Origin: Candidatus Aminicenantes bacterium UBA4085
GTDB taxonomy: Bacteria; Acidobacteriota; Aminicenantia; Aminicenantales; UBA4085
Direction of reading: 5' to 3'
Assembly (NCBI GenBank): GCA_002383325.1
Contig: DFYJ01000144.1
Span: forward strand, 52,199 to 65,572
Length of the DNA: 13,374 bases
The notes beneath the pieces were generated by a model that ran no database searches, had not been told where the DNA came from, and worked only from the letters and a program-made list of their open reading frames with translations. The position numbers and the translations under genes are program-made. Of the stretch, positions 1 to 7,402 are shown piece by piece; the first letter of the stretch is position 1; every line of letters starts with the position of its first letter.

Positions 1-434
1 CCCATGAACAGGGCGATATCGCCGATGCAGATGCCCATCCCCTCCCCGAAGCGGCCCGCGTCCAGGGCGCCGGACCGGCGGCCCAACCGGGCGTACTGGA
101 TGTGAAGGGAAGGGCCGCCCCGCCGGACCAGGTCGCGGTCGATGATGTCGTCGTGGATGAGCAGGCCTGCCTGGATAAGCTCCACCGCCGTGCCCGCCCG
201 CAGAGCCGCGGGACCCGGCCGCCGGCCGGCCGCGGCGTGGCCGACCATGACCATGCCGGCCCGGAGCATTTTGCCGGTCCGGACAAAGGCGCGCAGGCGG
301 ACGGCCGAATCCGGGCCCCAGGCATTGATGGCCCGGTAGCGGCGCCCGGCCGCGGCCAGATATCGGTCCAGGATGTCCGAGACCTCGGCTTTGACTCCGG
401 CCAGGAAATCCGGGAAGGCGGATGCTTCAGCCAT
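1..434 (-). CDS. Polyprenyl (trans-isoprenyl) diphosphate synthase, N-terminal part; runs off the window
   Basis: The enzyme condenses isopentenyl diphosphate onto an allylic diphosphate to make a longer prenyl diphosphate in the cytoplasm. Reading leftwards from the ATG at 434-432 gives 144 open codons with no stop before the edge. Visible family motifs are GKMLRAG (residues 54-60, the substrate-binding GKxxR motif), ELIQAGLLIHDDIID (85-99) containing the first Asp-rich motif DDIID (95-99), RRG (104-106) and IGDIALF (137-143). The second Asp-rich motif lies outside the window. The Asp-rich motif lacks the two-residue insertion of IspA-type farnesyl synthases, so a geranylgeranyl or longer product is more likely; that is inference, because the full chain is not seen. 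The start overlaps the end of ispH by 8 bases, which indicates co-transcription and probable translational coupling. The family call is firm; the product length is open. Confidence 0.9.
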   Translation of the reverse strand, partial: MAEASAFPDFLAGVKAEVSDILDRYLAAAGRRYRAINAWGPDSAVRLRAFVRTGKMLRAGMVMVGHAAAGRRPGPAALRAGTAVELIQAGLLIHDDIIDRDLVRRGGPSLHIQYARLGRRSGALDAGRFGEGMGICIGDIALFM

Positions 435-1314
435 TCTTCTTTCCCTCGGCTTCCCCCGCCGGAGGAGGGATCGGCCGCCGCTGCATGAGTTCGACGGCCC
501 TCTCGACCGCGGACATCGGGGTCGAGGCGCCCGAGGCGATGAAGACCGTGGCGTCCGCGGCGATGGGCAGCCCGACGATCCCTTCGGGATCATCTACGAA
601 ATGGACGCAGCCGTTCTCGCCGGCGGCCAGGTCATAGAGATGGCGGGTGTTGGCGCTGCGGCGCGAGCCGACGATCAGCACGCAATCGTGCCGGCCGGCC
701 ATGAGGCGGACCTCCTCCTGACGCTCGGACGTCGGCCGGCAGATGGTGTCCTCGAAGACGACCTCGGGCACGACCGTCGTGATGGCTTCCAGGATGGCCA
801 GGGCCTCTTCCCGGATAAAAGTCGACTGGACCACCACCCCGGCTTTCAGGACGCCGGCCAAGGCGTCCGGAGTGACTTCCTCCGGCCGGCGAAAGACCAG
901 GGCCCGGCTGACGTGGCCGGCGATGCCCCGGACCTCGTCGTGGCGGGGATCGCCAAGGATGACCACGACGGCCCCCCCGGCTTCCAGCCTTTGGGCCTTC
1001 TCGTGGATCAGCCGGACCATGGGACAGGTGGCGTCAATGACGTCGATGCCGCGGGTCCGCAGGTCCTCGAAAACCCGCAGCGGCGCCCCGTGGCTGGGGA
1101 TGATGACGCTGCCCGTGGGGCCGATCTGGGTCAGGTCGCGGATGATGCTAAGTCCCTTCTGCCGCAGATCGCGGATGACGAGCTCGTTGTGGACGATCTC
1201 GCCGTACATGTAATAGGTCCGGTCGGGGTTGCGGGCCAGCAGGTCCTCGACCAGGGTCAGGGTCTTGCGGACGCCGAAGCAATAGCTGAGGTTGCCGGAC
1301 AGGGTGATGCGCAT
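427..1314 (-). CDS. ispH: 4-hydroxy-3-methylbut-2-enyl diphosphate reductase (IspH)
   Basis: This 295-residue protein is the last enzyme of the MEP pathway: it uses a 4Fe-4S cluster to reduce HMBPP to IPP and DMAPP. The three cluster cysteines are all present: C12 in YCFGV, C97 in DATCP and C192 in EDTIC. Substrate-pocket motifs are also visible: YGEIVHN with H42, SHGAP with H75, PRHDEV with H125 and the proton-relay glutamate E127, QST at 163-165, SAN at 220-222 and SGASTP near 261-266. The E. coli Ser-Ser-Asn diphosphate-binding triplet reads Ser-Ala-Asn here. The ATG at 1314 places the first cysteine at position 12, as in other family members, which supports this start although the ribosome site is weak. 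Its stop lies within the start region of the downstream prenyl synthase, so both steps of isoprenoid supply form one operon. A TATAAA at 1333-1328 on this strand could be a -10 box, but would leave a leader of only about 7 bases. Confidence 0.96.
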   Translation of the reverse strand: MRITLSGNLSYCFGVRKTLTLVEDLLARNPDRTYYMYGEIVHNELVIRDLRQKGLSIIRDLTQIGPTGSVIIPSHGAPLRVFEDLRTRGIDVIDATCPMVRLIHEKAQRLEAGGAVVVILGDPRHDEVRGIAGHVSRALVFRRPEEVTPDALAGVLKAGVVVQSTFIREEALAILEAITTVVPEVVFEDTICRPTSERQEEVRLMAGRHDCVLIVGSRRSANTRHLYDLAAGENGCVHFVDDPEGIVGLPIAADATVFIASGASTPMSAVERAVELMQRRPIPPPAGEAEGKKNG

Positions 1315-1386
1315 GGCCGCCGCCCGATTTATAGCACACTCGACACCGGCCCGCCAGCCGCGGCGCCGGGCCGAAGAAAAGACCGG

Positions 1387-1407
1387 GGCGCGGGCTTCCC
1401 CCGCGCC
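1387..1407. repeat. Inverted repeat in the ispH/kbl divergent intergenic region
   Basis: GGCGCGGG (1387-1394) and CCCGCGCC (1400-1407) form a perfect 8-base stem with a 5-base loop. The repeat covers the expected -35 region of the kbl promoter, so it could be a regulator site. A longer-range pair, CGGCCCG at 1347-1353 and CGGGCCG at 1367-1373, lies next to it. In DNA this GC-rich such stems also arise by chance. Confidence 0.35.
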
Positions 1408-1424
1408 GCCGGCTGTCCTATAAT
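1396..1424 (+). promoter_or_regulatory. Candidate sigma-70-type promoter for kbl
   Basis: A perfect TATAAT sits at 1419-1424 in otherwise very GC-rich DNA. The -35 position 17 bases upstream, 1396-1401, reads TTCCCC and is a poor match, so the promoter would lean on its -10 box or on an activator. Transcription would start near 1431, leaving a leader of about 19 bases that contains the ribosome site AAGAGGAG at 1436-1443. Confidence 0.55.
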
Positions 1425-1449
1425 GCCGTGTTCACAAGAGGAGCATCCC

Positions 1450-2646
<1,197 letters not shown>

Positions 2647-2655
2647 CTCCGGCCC

Positions 2656-2685
2656 TTTATTCCGCCGGGCTGCCTGGATTATGAT
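2656..2685 (+). promoter_or_regulatory. Weak candidate promoter ahead of the araB operon
   Basis: TATGAT at 2680-2685 matches five of six bases of the -10 consensus. TTTATT at 2656-2661, 18 bases upstream, is a poor -35. Transcription would start near 2692, just before the palindrome at 2699-2714. The 82-base gap after kbl shows no terminator-like stem followed by a T run, so read-through from kbl is equally possible. Confidence 0.35.
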
Positions 2686-2698
2686 GGACGGGAATCGC

Positions 2699-2714
2699 GG
2701 GGGCCGCGGCCCCC
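2699..2714. repeat. Perfect 16-base palindrome just upstream of the araB ribosome site
   Basis: GGGGGCCGCGGCCCCC equals its own reverse complement. It ends two bases before the GAGGAG ribosome site (2717-2722) of araB and lies just downstream of the candidate -10 box. It could be an operator for a dimeric regulator or an RNA hairpin affecting translation start. No T run follows it, so it does not look like an intrinsic terminator. Confidence 0.5.
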
Positions 2715-2728
2715 TTGAGGAGCGCTCC

Positions 2729-4435
2729 ATGGCCAAGAACACGCCCCGCTACGCCCTCGGGCTCGATTTCGGGACGAATTCCGTCCGGGCCCTGCTTGTC
2801 GACATCCGCAACGGCCGCGAGGTCGCCACCTCGGTCTTCCCCTACCCCACGGGCAAGGCCGGCATCGTCCTGGACGCCCGCCACCCCGACTTGGCCCGCC
2901 AGCACCCGGCCGACTACCTGCTGGGCATCGAGACCGTGGTCAAGCGGACGCTGGCCCAAGCCCGCCGCAAGGACCGCTCCTTCCGGCCCAACCAGGTCGT
3001 CGGCATCGGCGTGGACACCACGGGTTCCACCCCCATCTCGGTCGACAAGGACGGCATGCCGCTCTGCTTCGACAAGCGCTTCGCCCGCAATCCCAACGCC
3101 ATGGCCTGGCTGTGGAAAGACCATACCGGGTTCGCCGAGGCGGCCGAGATCACCGCCCTGGCCGCCCGGGAGCACCCCGAGTACCTGGCCAAGTGCGGCG
3201 GGACCTACTCCTCGGAATGGTTCTTCAGCAAGATCCTCCACTGCCTGCGGGTCGATCCGGCCGTCTTTGACGCCGCGAGGAGCTGGGTCGAGTGCTGCGA
3301 CTGGATCCCGGCCGCCCTGGTCGGCGAGACGCGGCCCGACCGCATCAAGCGGAGCCGCTGCGCCGCCGGCCATAAGGCCATGTTCAACGCCAGTTGGGGC
3401 GGCCTGCCGGCGGCCGACTTCCTGGCCAAGCTCGATCCCAAGCTGGGCTTATTGCGCCCGCGGCTCTACGATCAAACCGTCACCTCGGACGTCGCGGCCG
3501 GCGGCCTGTCGCCGGCCTGGGCCCAAGCCCTCGGCCTGCCGGAAGAGACACCCGTGGCCGTCGGGGCTTTCGACGCCCACCTGGGCGCGGTCGGCTCGGG
3601 CATCGTCCCCGGGACGCTGGTCAAGATCGTCGGCACCAGCACCTGCGACATCGCCGTCCGGCCGAGCGGCGAACCCCTGGCCGACATCCCGGGCCTATGC
3701 GGCATCGTCGACGGCTCGGTCCTGCCGGGCGCCTTCGGCCTGGAGGCCGGCCAGTCGGCCGTGGGCGACATCTTCAACTGGTTCGTCGACGTCATCCAAC
3801 CGGGCGGTCCCCGGCTCGGCTCGCACGAGGCGCTGACCAAGGAAGCCGCCCGTCTCAAGCCGGGCCAGTCCGGCCTGCTGGCCCTGGACTGGAACAACGG
3901 CAACCGGACCATCCTGGTCGACCAGCGGCTGACCGGCCTGCTCATCGGCCAGACGCTCCACACCCGCCCGGCCGAGATCTACCGGGCCCTGATCGAGGCC
4001 ACCGCCTTCGGCGCCCGGACCATCATCGAGCGCCTGCGCGAGTACGGCGTCCGCGTCGACCGGGTGATCAACTGCGGCGGCATCGCCGAGAAAAACCCCC
4101 TGGTCATGCAGCTCTATGCCGACGTCACCGGATTGGAGATGAAGGTGGCCCGCTCGGCCCAGACCTGCGCCCTGGGCTCGGCCATCGCGGGGGCCGTGGC
4201 GGCCGGCGCGGCCGCGGGCGGGTACAAGGATTTCGCCGCCGCCCAGACCGCCATGTGCGGGGTCAAGGCCCGCTCCTACAAGCCCGACCCGGCTCGGCGC
4301 GCGGTCTACGACGAGATCTATCCTCTCTATCGCAAGCTCCACGACGCCTTCGGAGTGAAGGACGGGAGCGGATCGCTCTTCCCGGTGATGAAGAGCTTGT
4401 TGGCCGTCCGCGACCGCGTCCTGGCCGGAAAATGA
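2729..4435 (+). CDS. araB: Ribulokinase (FGGY carbohydrate kinase)
   Basis: It phosphorylates L-ribulose with ATP to L-ribulose-5-phosphate in the arabinose pathway. The 568-residue protein matches the length of E. coli AraB (566). The N-terminal half shows the FGGY phosphate loop GLDFGTNSVRALLVD (11-25), VDTTGSTPISVD (95-106), which is typical of ribulokinases, the GGTYSSEWFFSKI stretch (157-169), and SRCAAGHKAM (209-218), another ribulokinase signature. GAFDAHLGAVGSG (279-291) holds the likely catalytic base D282, followed by GTSTCD (302-307). The C-terminal ATP-binding segment includes INCGGIAEKNPLVMQ at about 447-461. The ATG at 2729 is chosen over an in-frame ATG 48 bases upstream because GAGGAG lies six bases before it and homology begins there. 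One base separates its stop from the araD start, so it is the first gene of a tight operon. Xylulo- or glycerol kinase is unlikely given the motifs and the araD neighbour. Confidence 0.96.
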   Translation: MAKNTPRYALGLDFGTNSVRALLVDIRNGREVATSVFPYPTGKAGIVLDARHPDLARQHPADYLLGIETVVKRTLAQARRKDRSFRPNQVVGIGVDTTGSTPISVDKDGMPLCFDKRFARNPNAMAWLWKDHTGFAEAAEITALAAREHPEYLAKCGGTYSSEWFFSKILHCLRVDPAVFDAARSWVECCDWIPAALVGETRPDRIKRSRCAAGHKAMFNASWGGLPAADFLAKLDPKLGLLRPRLYDQTVTSDVAAGGLSPAWAQALGLPEETPVAVGAFDAHLGAVGSGIVPGTLVKIVGTSTCDIAVRPSGEPLADIPGLCGIVDGSVLPGAFGLEAGQSAVGDIFNWFVDVIQPGGPRLGSHEALTKEAARLKPGQSGLLALDWNNGNRTILVDQRLTGLLIGQTLHTRPAEIYRALIEATAFGARTIIERLREYGVRVDRVINCGGIAEKNPLVMQLYADVTGLEMKVARSAQTCALGSAIAGAVAAGAAAGGYKDFAAAQTAMCGVKARSYKPDPARRAVYDEIYPLYRKLHDAFGVKDGSGSLFPVMKSLLAVRDRVLAGK

Positions 4436-4436
4436 C

Positions 4437-5138
4437 ATGTTGGACAAGCTGAAAAGAGACGTCTGGAAGGCCAACCTCGATCTCGTCCGGCACGGCCTGG
4501 TCGTCCTGACTTTCGGCAACGCCAGCGGCATCGACCGCAAACGCGGTCTCGTGGCCATCAAGCCCAGCGGCGTCGGCTACGAAGATATGAAATCGGAGGA
4601 CATGGTCCTTGTCGGCCTGGACGGCCGGGTCATCGGCGGCCACCTGCGGCCTTCCTCCGACACGCCCACCCACTTGGCCCTCTACCGGGCCTTCCCGGCC
4701 ATCGGCGGCATCGTCCATGCCCACAGCCCTTCGGCCACGGCCTTCGCCCAGGCCCGCATGCCCATCCCCTGCCTGGGCACGACCCACGCCGATCACTTCG
4801 CCGGGCCGGTGCCCGTGACCCGCATGCCGCGCAAGTCGGAAGTCGAGGCCGATTACGAGGCCGCCACGGGCGCCGTCATCGTCGAGCGCTTCGCCCGGCT
4901 CGACCCGTCCGCCCTACCGGCTGTCCTGGTCGCCAGCCACGGGCCTTTCGCCTGGGGCCGGACGCCCGGCGAGGCGGTCCACAACGCCGTCTCGCTCGAG
5001 CTGGTCGCTTCCATGGCCCTGGTCACGCGGCAACTTAATCCGCGCGCCCCCGCCCTGCCGGCTTACGTCCTGCGCAAGCACCACGAAAGAAAGCACGGCC
5101 CCAAGGCCTATTACGGACAGTCCAAGGAGAGGTCATGA
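4437..5138 (+). CDS. araD: L-ribulose-5-phosphate 4-epimerase
   Basis: It interconverts L-ribulose-5-phosphate and D-xylulose-5-phosphate by a metal-dependent retro-aldol reaction, feeding arabinose carbon into the pentose phosphate pathway. The protein is 233 residues (E. coli AraD, 231) and belongs to the class II aldolase/adducin family. Visible features are GNAS (27-30), KPSGV (42-46), SSDTPTH (73-79) with D75, GIVHAHS (91-97) giving zinc ligands H94 and H96, THADH (116-120) with D119, SHGPF (167-171) giving the third ligand H168, and the C-terminal KHGPKAYYGQ with the family tyrosine pair. It starts one base after the araB stop and ends in an ATGA overlap with the isomerase gene, so the three are almost surely translated together. 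Fuculose- or rhamnulose-phosphate aldolases share the fold, but the C-terminal YYGQ and the AraB partner argue for AraD. Confidence 0.95.
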   Translation: MLDKLKRDVWKANLDLVRHGLVVLTFGNASGIDRKRGLVAIKPSGVGYEDMKSEDMVLVGLDGRVIGGHLRPSSDTPTHLALYRAFPAIGGIVHAHSPSATAFAQARMPIPCLGTTHADHFAGPVPVTRMPRKSEVEADYEAATGAVIVERFARLDPSALPAVLVASHGPFAWGRTPGEAVHNAVSLELVASMALVTRQLNPRAPALPAYVLRKHHERKHGPKAYYGQSKERS

Positions 5139-6616
5139 ACAACATTCCCGCCATCAAGCTCGGCCTGGTGGCCGTCAGCCGCGACTGCTTCCCCATCGAG
5201 CTCTCCCGCCGCCGCCGCCGGGCGGTGGCCGAGGCCTGCCGGGCCCGCGGTCTCAAGATCGCCGAGATCCCGACCATCGTCGAGAACGAGGCCCACGCCC
5301 TGGAAGCCTTCGACAAGCTTCGGGCGGCCGGGATCAACGCCTTGATCATCTACCTGGGCAATTTCGGGCCCGAGGGACCGGAGACCATCCTGGCCCAGCG
5401 CTTCGGCGGCCCGGTGATGTTCGCCGCCGCGGCCGAGGAGACGTGCCAGGATCTCGTCGACGGCCGGGGCGACGCCTACTGCGGCATGCTCAACGCCTCC
5501 TACAACATCGGCCTGCGCAAGCTCCGCCCCTACATTCCTGAGTATCCCGTGGGCACGGCCGCCGAGGTGGCGGCCATGATCGCCGATTTTCTGCCCGCAG
5601 CCCGGGTCCTGCTCGGTCTCAAGGGGCTCAAGATCTTCGCCTTCGGCCCGCGGCCTCAGGATTTCTTGGCCTGCAACGCCCCGATCAAGCCGCTCTACGA
5701 CCTCGGGGTGGAGGTCATGGAGAACTCCGAGCTGGACCTCTACGACGTCTTCCAGCAAGCCAAGGGAGCCCGCGAGATCAAGGCCGTGGCCAGGGACATG
5801 GCCCAGGAGCTTGGCGCGGGCAACGCCTACCCCGACCTGCTGGAGAAGCTGGCCCAATTCGAGGTCGGGCTGATGAAGTTCATGAAAGCCAACCTGGGCG
5901 CCTCGAAGTACGGCGTCTTCGCCGACAAGTGCTGGCCGGCCTTCGAGAAGTACTTCGGCTTCGTCCCCTGCTACGTCAACTCGCGACTGGCCGGCCGCGG
6001 CATCCCGGTGGCCTGCGAGGTGGACATCTACGGGGCCCTGAGCGAGTACATGGCCGTCTGCGCCACCGGCCTCCCCGCCACACTGCTCGACATCAACAAC
6101 ACGGTGCCCGCCGACATGATCAAGTCCGCTGGAAAGGCCCTCCGCGGCTTCAAGCCGACCGACCTGTTCATGGGCTTCCACTGCGGCAACACGCCCTCCT
6201 GCTGCCTCGTCGGCGGGGGCGGGCTCAAGTACCAGCTCATCATGCACCGGCTCCAGGAGCCCGGGAAGGCGCCCGACGTCACCCGCGGCACCCTGGAAGG
6301 CCGCATCCGGCCCGGTGACGTGACCCTCTTCCGTCTGCAGGGCGCGGCCGACGCGACCCTGCGATCCTACGTGGCCGAGGGCGAGGTCCTGGATCTCGAT
6401 CCCAAATCCTTCGGCGGCATCGGAGTGGTCGGCATCCGCGAGATGGGCCGTTTCTACCGCCATGTCCTGATCGAGAAGCGCTTCCCCCACCACACCGCCA
6501 TGGCCTTCGCTCCGGCCGGGCGGACCCTCTTCGCCGCCCTGCGGATGCTGGGGGTCGAGGATATCGGCGTCAATCGTCCGGCCGCTCTGCCCTACCCGAC
6601 GGAGAATCCGTTTTGA
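5135..6616 (+). CDS. L-fucose/L-arabinose isomerase-family protein, probable sugar isomerase of the arabinose pathway
   Basis: This 493-residue protein resembles the FucI-like isomerases (COG2407 type) rather than classical AraA. Family-like segments are GNFGPEGPE (75-83), VACEVDIYGALSEYM (292-306), ATLLDINNT (315-323), FMGFHCGNTPSC (345-356) and the C-terminal EKRFPHHTAMAFA (447-459). By analogy with FucI, metal and catalytic residues are probably E295, D319 and a late histidine (H452 or H453), with H349 also in the pocket; this is inferred by position, not shown. Placed directly after araB and araD, the likely reaction is L-arabinose to L-ribulose, since no other isomerase is visible in the operon. 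The ATG overlaps the araD stop (ATGA), with AAGGAG at 5124-5129. Fucose or another aldose may be the true substrate. It is a cytoplasmic protein: no signal peptide is seen. Confidence 0.85.
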   Translation: MNNIPAIKLGLVAVSRDCFPIELSRRRRRAVAEACRARGLKIAEIPTIVENEAHALEAFDKLRAAGINALIIYLGNFGPEGPETILAQRFGGPVMFAAAAEETCQDLVDGRGDAYCGMLNASYNIGLRKLRPYIPEYPVGTAAEVAAMIADFLPAARVLLGLKGLKIFAFGPRPQDFLACNAPIKPLYDLGVEVMENSELDLYDVFQQAKGAREIKAVARDMAQELGAGNAYPDLLEKLAQFEVGLMKFMKANLGASKYGVFADKCWPAFEKYFGFVPCYVNSRLAGRGIPVACEVDIYGALSEYMAVCATGLPATLLDINNTVPADMIKSAGKALRGFKPTDLFMGFHCGNTPSCCLVGGGGLKYQLIMHRLQEPGKAPDVTRGTLEGRIRPGDVTLFRLQGAADATLRSYVAEGEVLDLDPKSFGGIGVVGIREMGRFYRHVLIEKRFPHHTAMAFAPAGRTLFAALRMLGVEDIGVNRPAALPYPTENPF

Positions 6617-7308
6617 CGGCTGAATCGAAGCCGGCTCCGGCGCCCGGGCCGGCCGGCCCCCTGGGGACAGCCAAGTCGCCGTTCACGACCGAGGGAGTCA
6701 GGGATTACGAAAGCCGGCGCTACAAGAGCTGGGATCAGCGGATGGTCCAGGCCCGCGAGCGGCGCATCATCCGCCGCCACTTCCGGGCCGCCGGCCCGGA
6801 GGCCTCGGCCGGCCTGATTCTCGACCTGCCCTGCGGTTACGGCCGCTTCGCCCCCCTGCTGACGGAGATCGGGTCCCGCCCCATGAATGCGGATCTGTCT
6901 ATCGAGATGGTCCGGCGGGCTATGGAGACAAGCGGCCGGCCCGGACTGGCGGCGGACGCCAAGAACGGCCTGCCCTTCCGGACCGGGACGTTCGGAGCCG
7001 TTTTTTGCATGCGCCTCCTGCACCACGTCCACGACCCGGCCGACCGGCGAGCCATCCTGGAGGAGCTGGGCCGCGTTTCAGCCGGCTGGGGTGTGGTCTC
7101 CTATTACCGCGCCAACTCCCTGCACAAGGCCCAGCGGGCCCTGCGCCGCCTGCGCAAGAAGAGCCCCCGCAAGATCAGGATGATCGAGGGGAACGGGTTC
7201 GCGGCCGAGGCGGCCGCGGCCGGCTGGACCGTCGTTCGCGACGCGGCCCTCTTCCGCGGCCTGCACGCCGCCCGCATCGCCCTGCTTAAAAAAGCCGCCG
7301 CGCCGTAG
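6613..7308 (+). CDS. Class I SAM-dependent methyltransferase, substrate unknown
   Basis: This 231-residue protein has a Rossmann-type methyltransferase core: motif I ILDLPCGYGRF (69-79), acidic motif II NADLSIEMV (92-100) with D94 expected to bind the SAM ribose, AADAKNGLPF (113-122), and LLHHVHDP (135-142). A basic stretch rich in Arg and Lys (about 172-189) follows the core. The start is TTG at 6613, sharing TTGA with the isomerase stop and preceded by GGAG at 6601-6604. The first in-frame ATG, at residue 44, would cut into the conserved-looking YESRRYKSWDQR segment (32-43), so TTG is preferred. Its overlap with the sugar operon implies co-expression, yet no arabinose step needs methylation. 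Methylation of a sugar, lipid or other small molecule is possible, and the substrate cannot be read from the sequence. Confidence 0.82.
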   Translation: MTAESKPAPAPGPAGPLGTAKSPFTTEGVRDYESRRYKSWDQRMVQARERRIIRRHFRAAGPEASAGLILDLPCGYGRFAPLLTEIGSRPMNADLSIEMVRRAMETSGRPGLAADAKNGLPFRTGTFGAVFCMRLLHHVHDPADRRAILEELGRVSAGWGVVSYYRANSLHKAQRALRRLRKKSPRKIRMIEGNGFAAEAAAAGWTVVRDAALFRGLHAARIALLKKAAAP

Positions 7309-7328
7309 AAGAGGCCGGCAGACGAATC

Positions 7329-7347
7329 TTGACAGTCTCGTTGACAG
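7329..7347. repeat. Direct repeat TTGACAG x2, 12-base period, in the barrel-gene promoter
   Basis: TTGACAG occurs at 7329-7335 and again at 7341-7347. The first copy has a well-spaced -10 box; the second has none at 16-18 bases. The second copy may therefore be half of a regulator site, a duplicated -35 box, or chance. Confidence 0.5.
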
Positions 7348-7357
7348 AGAATAGATT
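7329..7357 (+). promoter_or_regulatory. Sigma-70-type promoter for the outer-membrane barrel/PKD operon
   Basis: A perfect TTGACA -35 box at 7329-7334 is followed after exactly 17 bases by TAGATT at 7352-7357 (four of six -10 bases). The region is clearly more AT-rich than the surrounding genes. Transcription would start near 7364, giving a leader of about 39 bases before the ATG at 7403. No terminator for the upstream operon is visible between 7309 and 7328. Confidence 0.7.
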
Positions 7358-7402
7358 TTAGCCAGCATCTGATTCTTTCCGGCTCTTGGGAGGCCCTCTT
7401 CC

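Noticed and set aside
1347..1373. CGGCCCG/CGGGCCG inverted repeat as a terminator or attenuator
   Set aside because: The loop is 13 bases and no T run follows on either strand; likely chance pairing in GC-rich DNA.
373..1449. In-frame open extension of kbl upstream by 359 codons, suggesting a fusion protein
   Set aside because: The stretch is antisense to ispH, which has all its motifs on the other strand. Kbl has full family length from the ATG at 1450, which has a good ribosome site.
2681..2731. Upstream in-frame ATG at 2681 as the araB start
   Set aside because: The 16 extra residues are coded by the palindrome and ribosome-site region and do not resemble kinase sequence; the ATG at 2729 has a well-spaced GAGGAG.
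3394..4452. A 352-codon plus-strand open frame overlapping araB in another frame
   Set aside because: Arg/Pro/Gly-rich translation typical of an off-frame reading of GC-rich coding DNA; araB is unambiguous.
5111..6493. A 460-codon minus-strand open frame opposite the isomerase gene
   Set aside because: Low-complexity shadow of a clearly recognised enzyme; no motif and no operon context.
7283..7330. Possible intrinsic terminator after the methyltransferase gene
   Set aside because: Short GC stems occur, but no stable stem is followed by a T run. The A run at 7288-7293 is inside the coding sequence.
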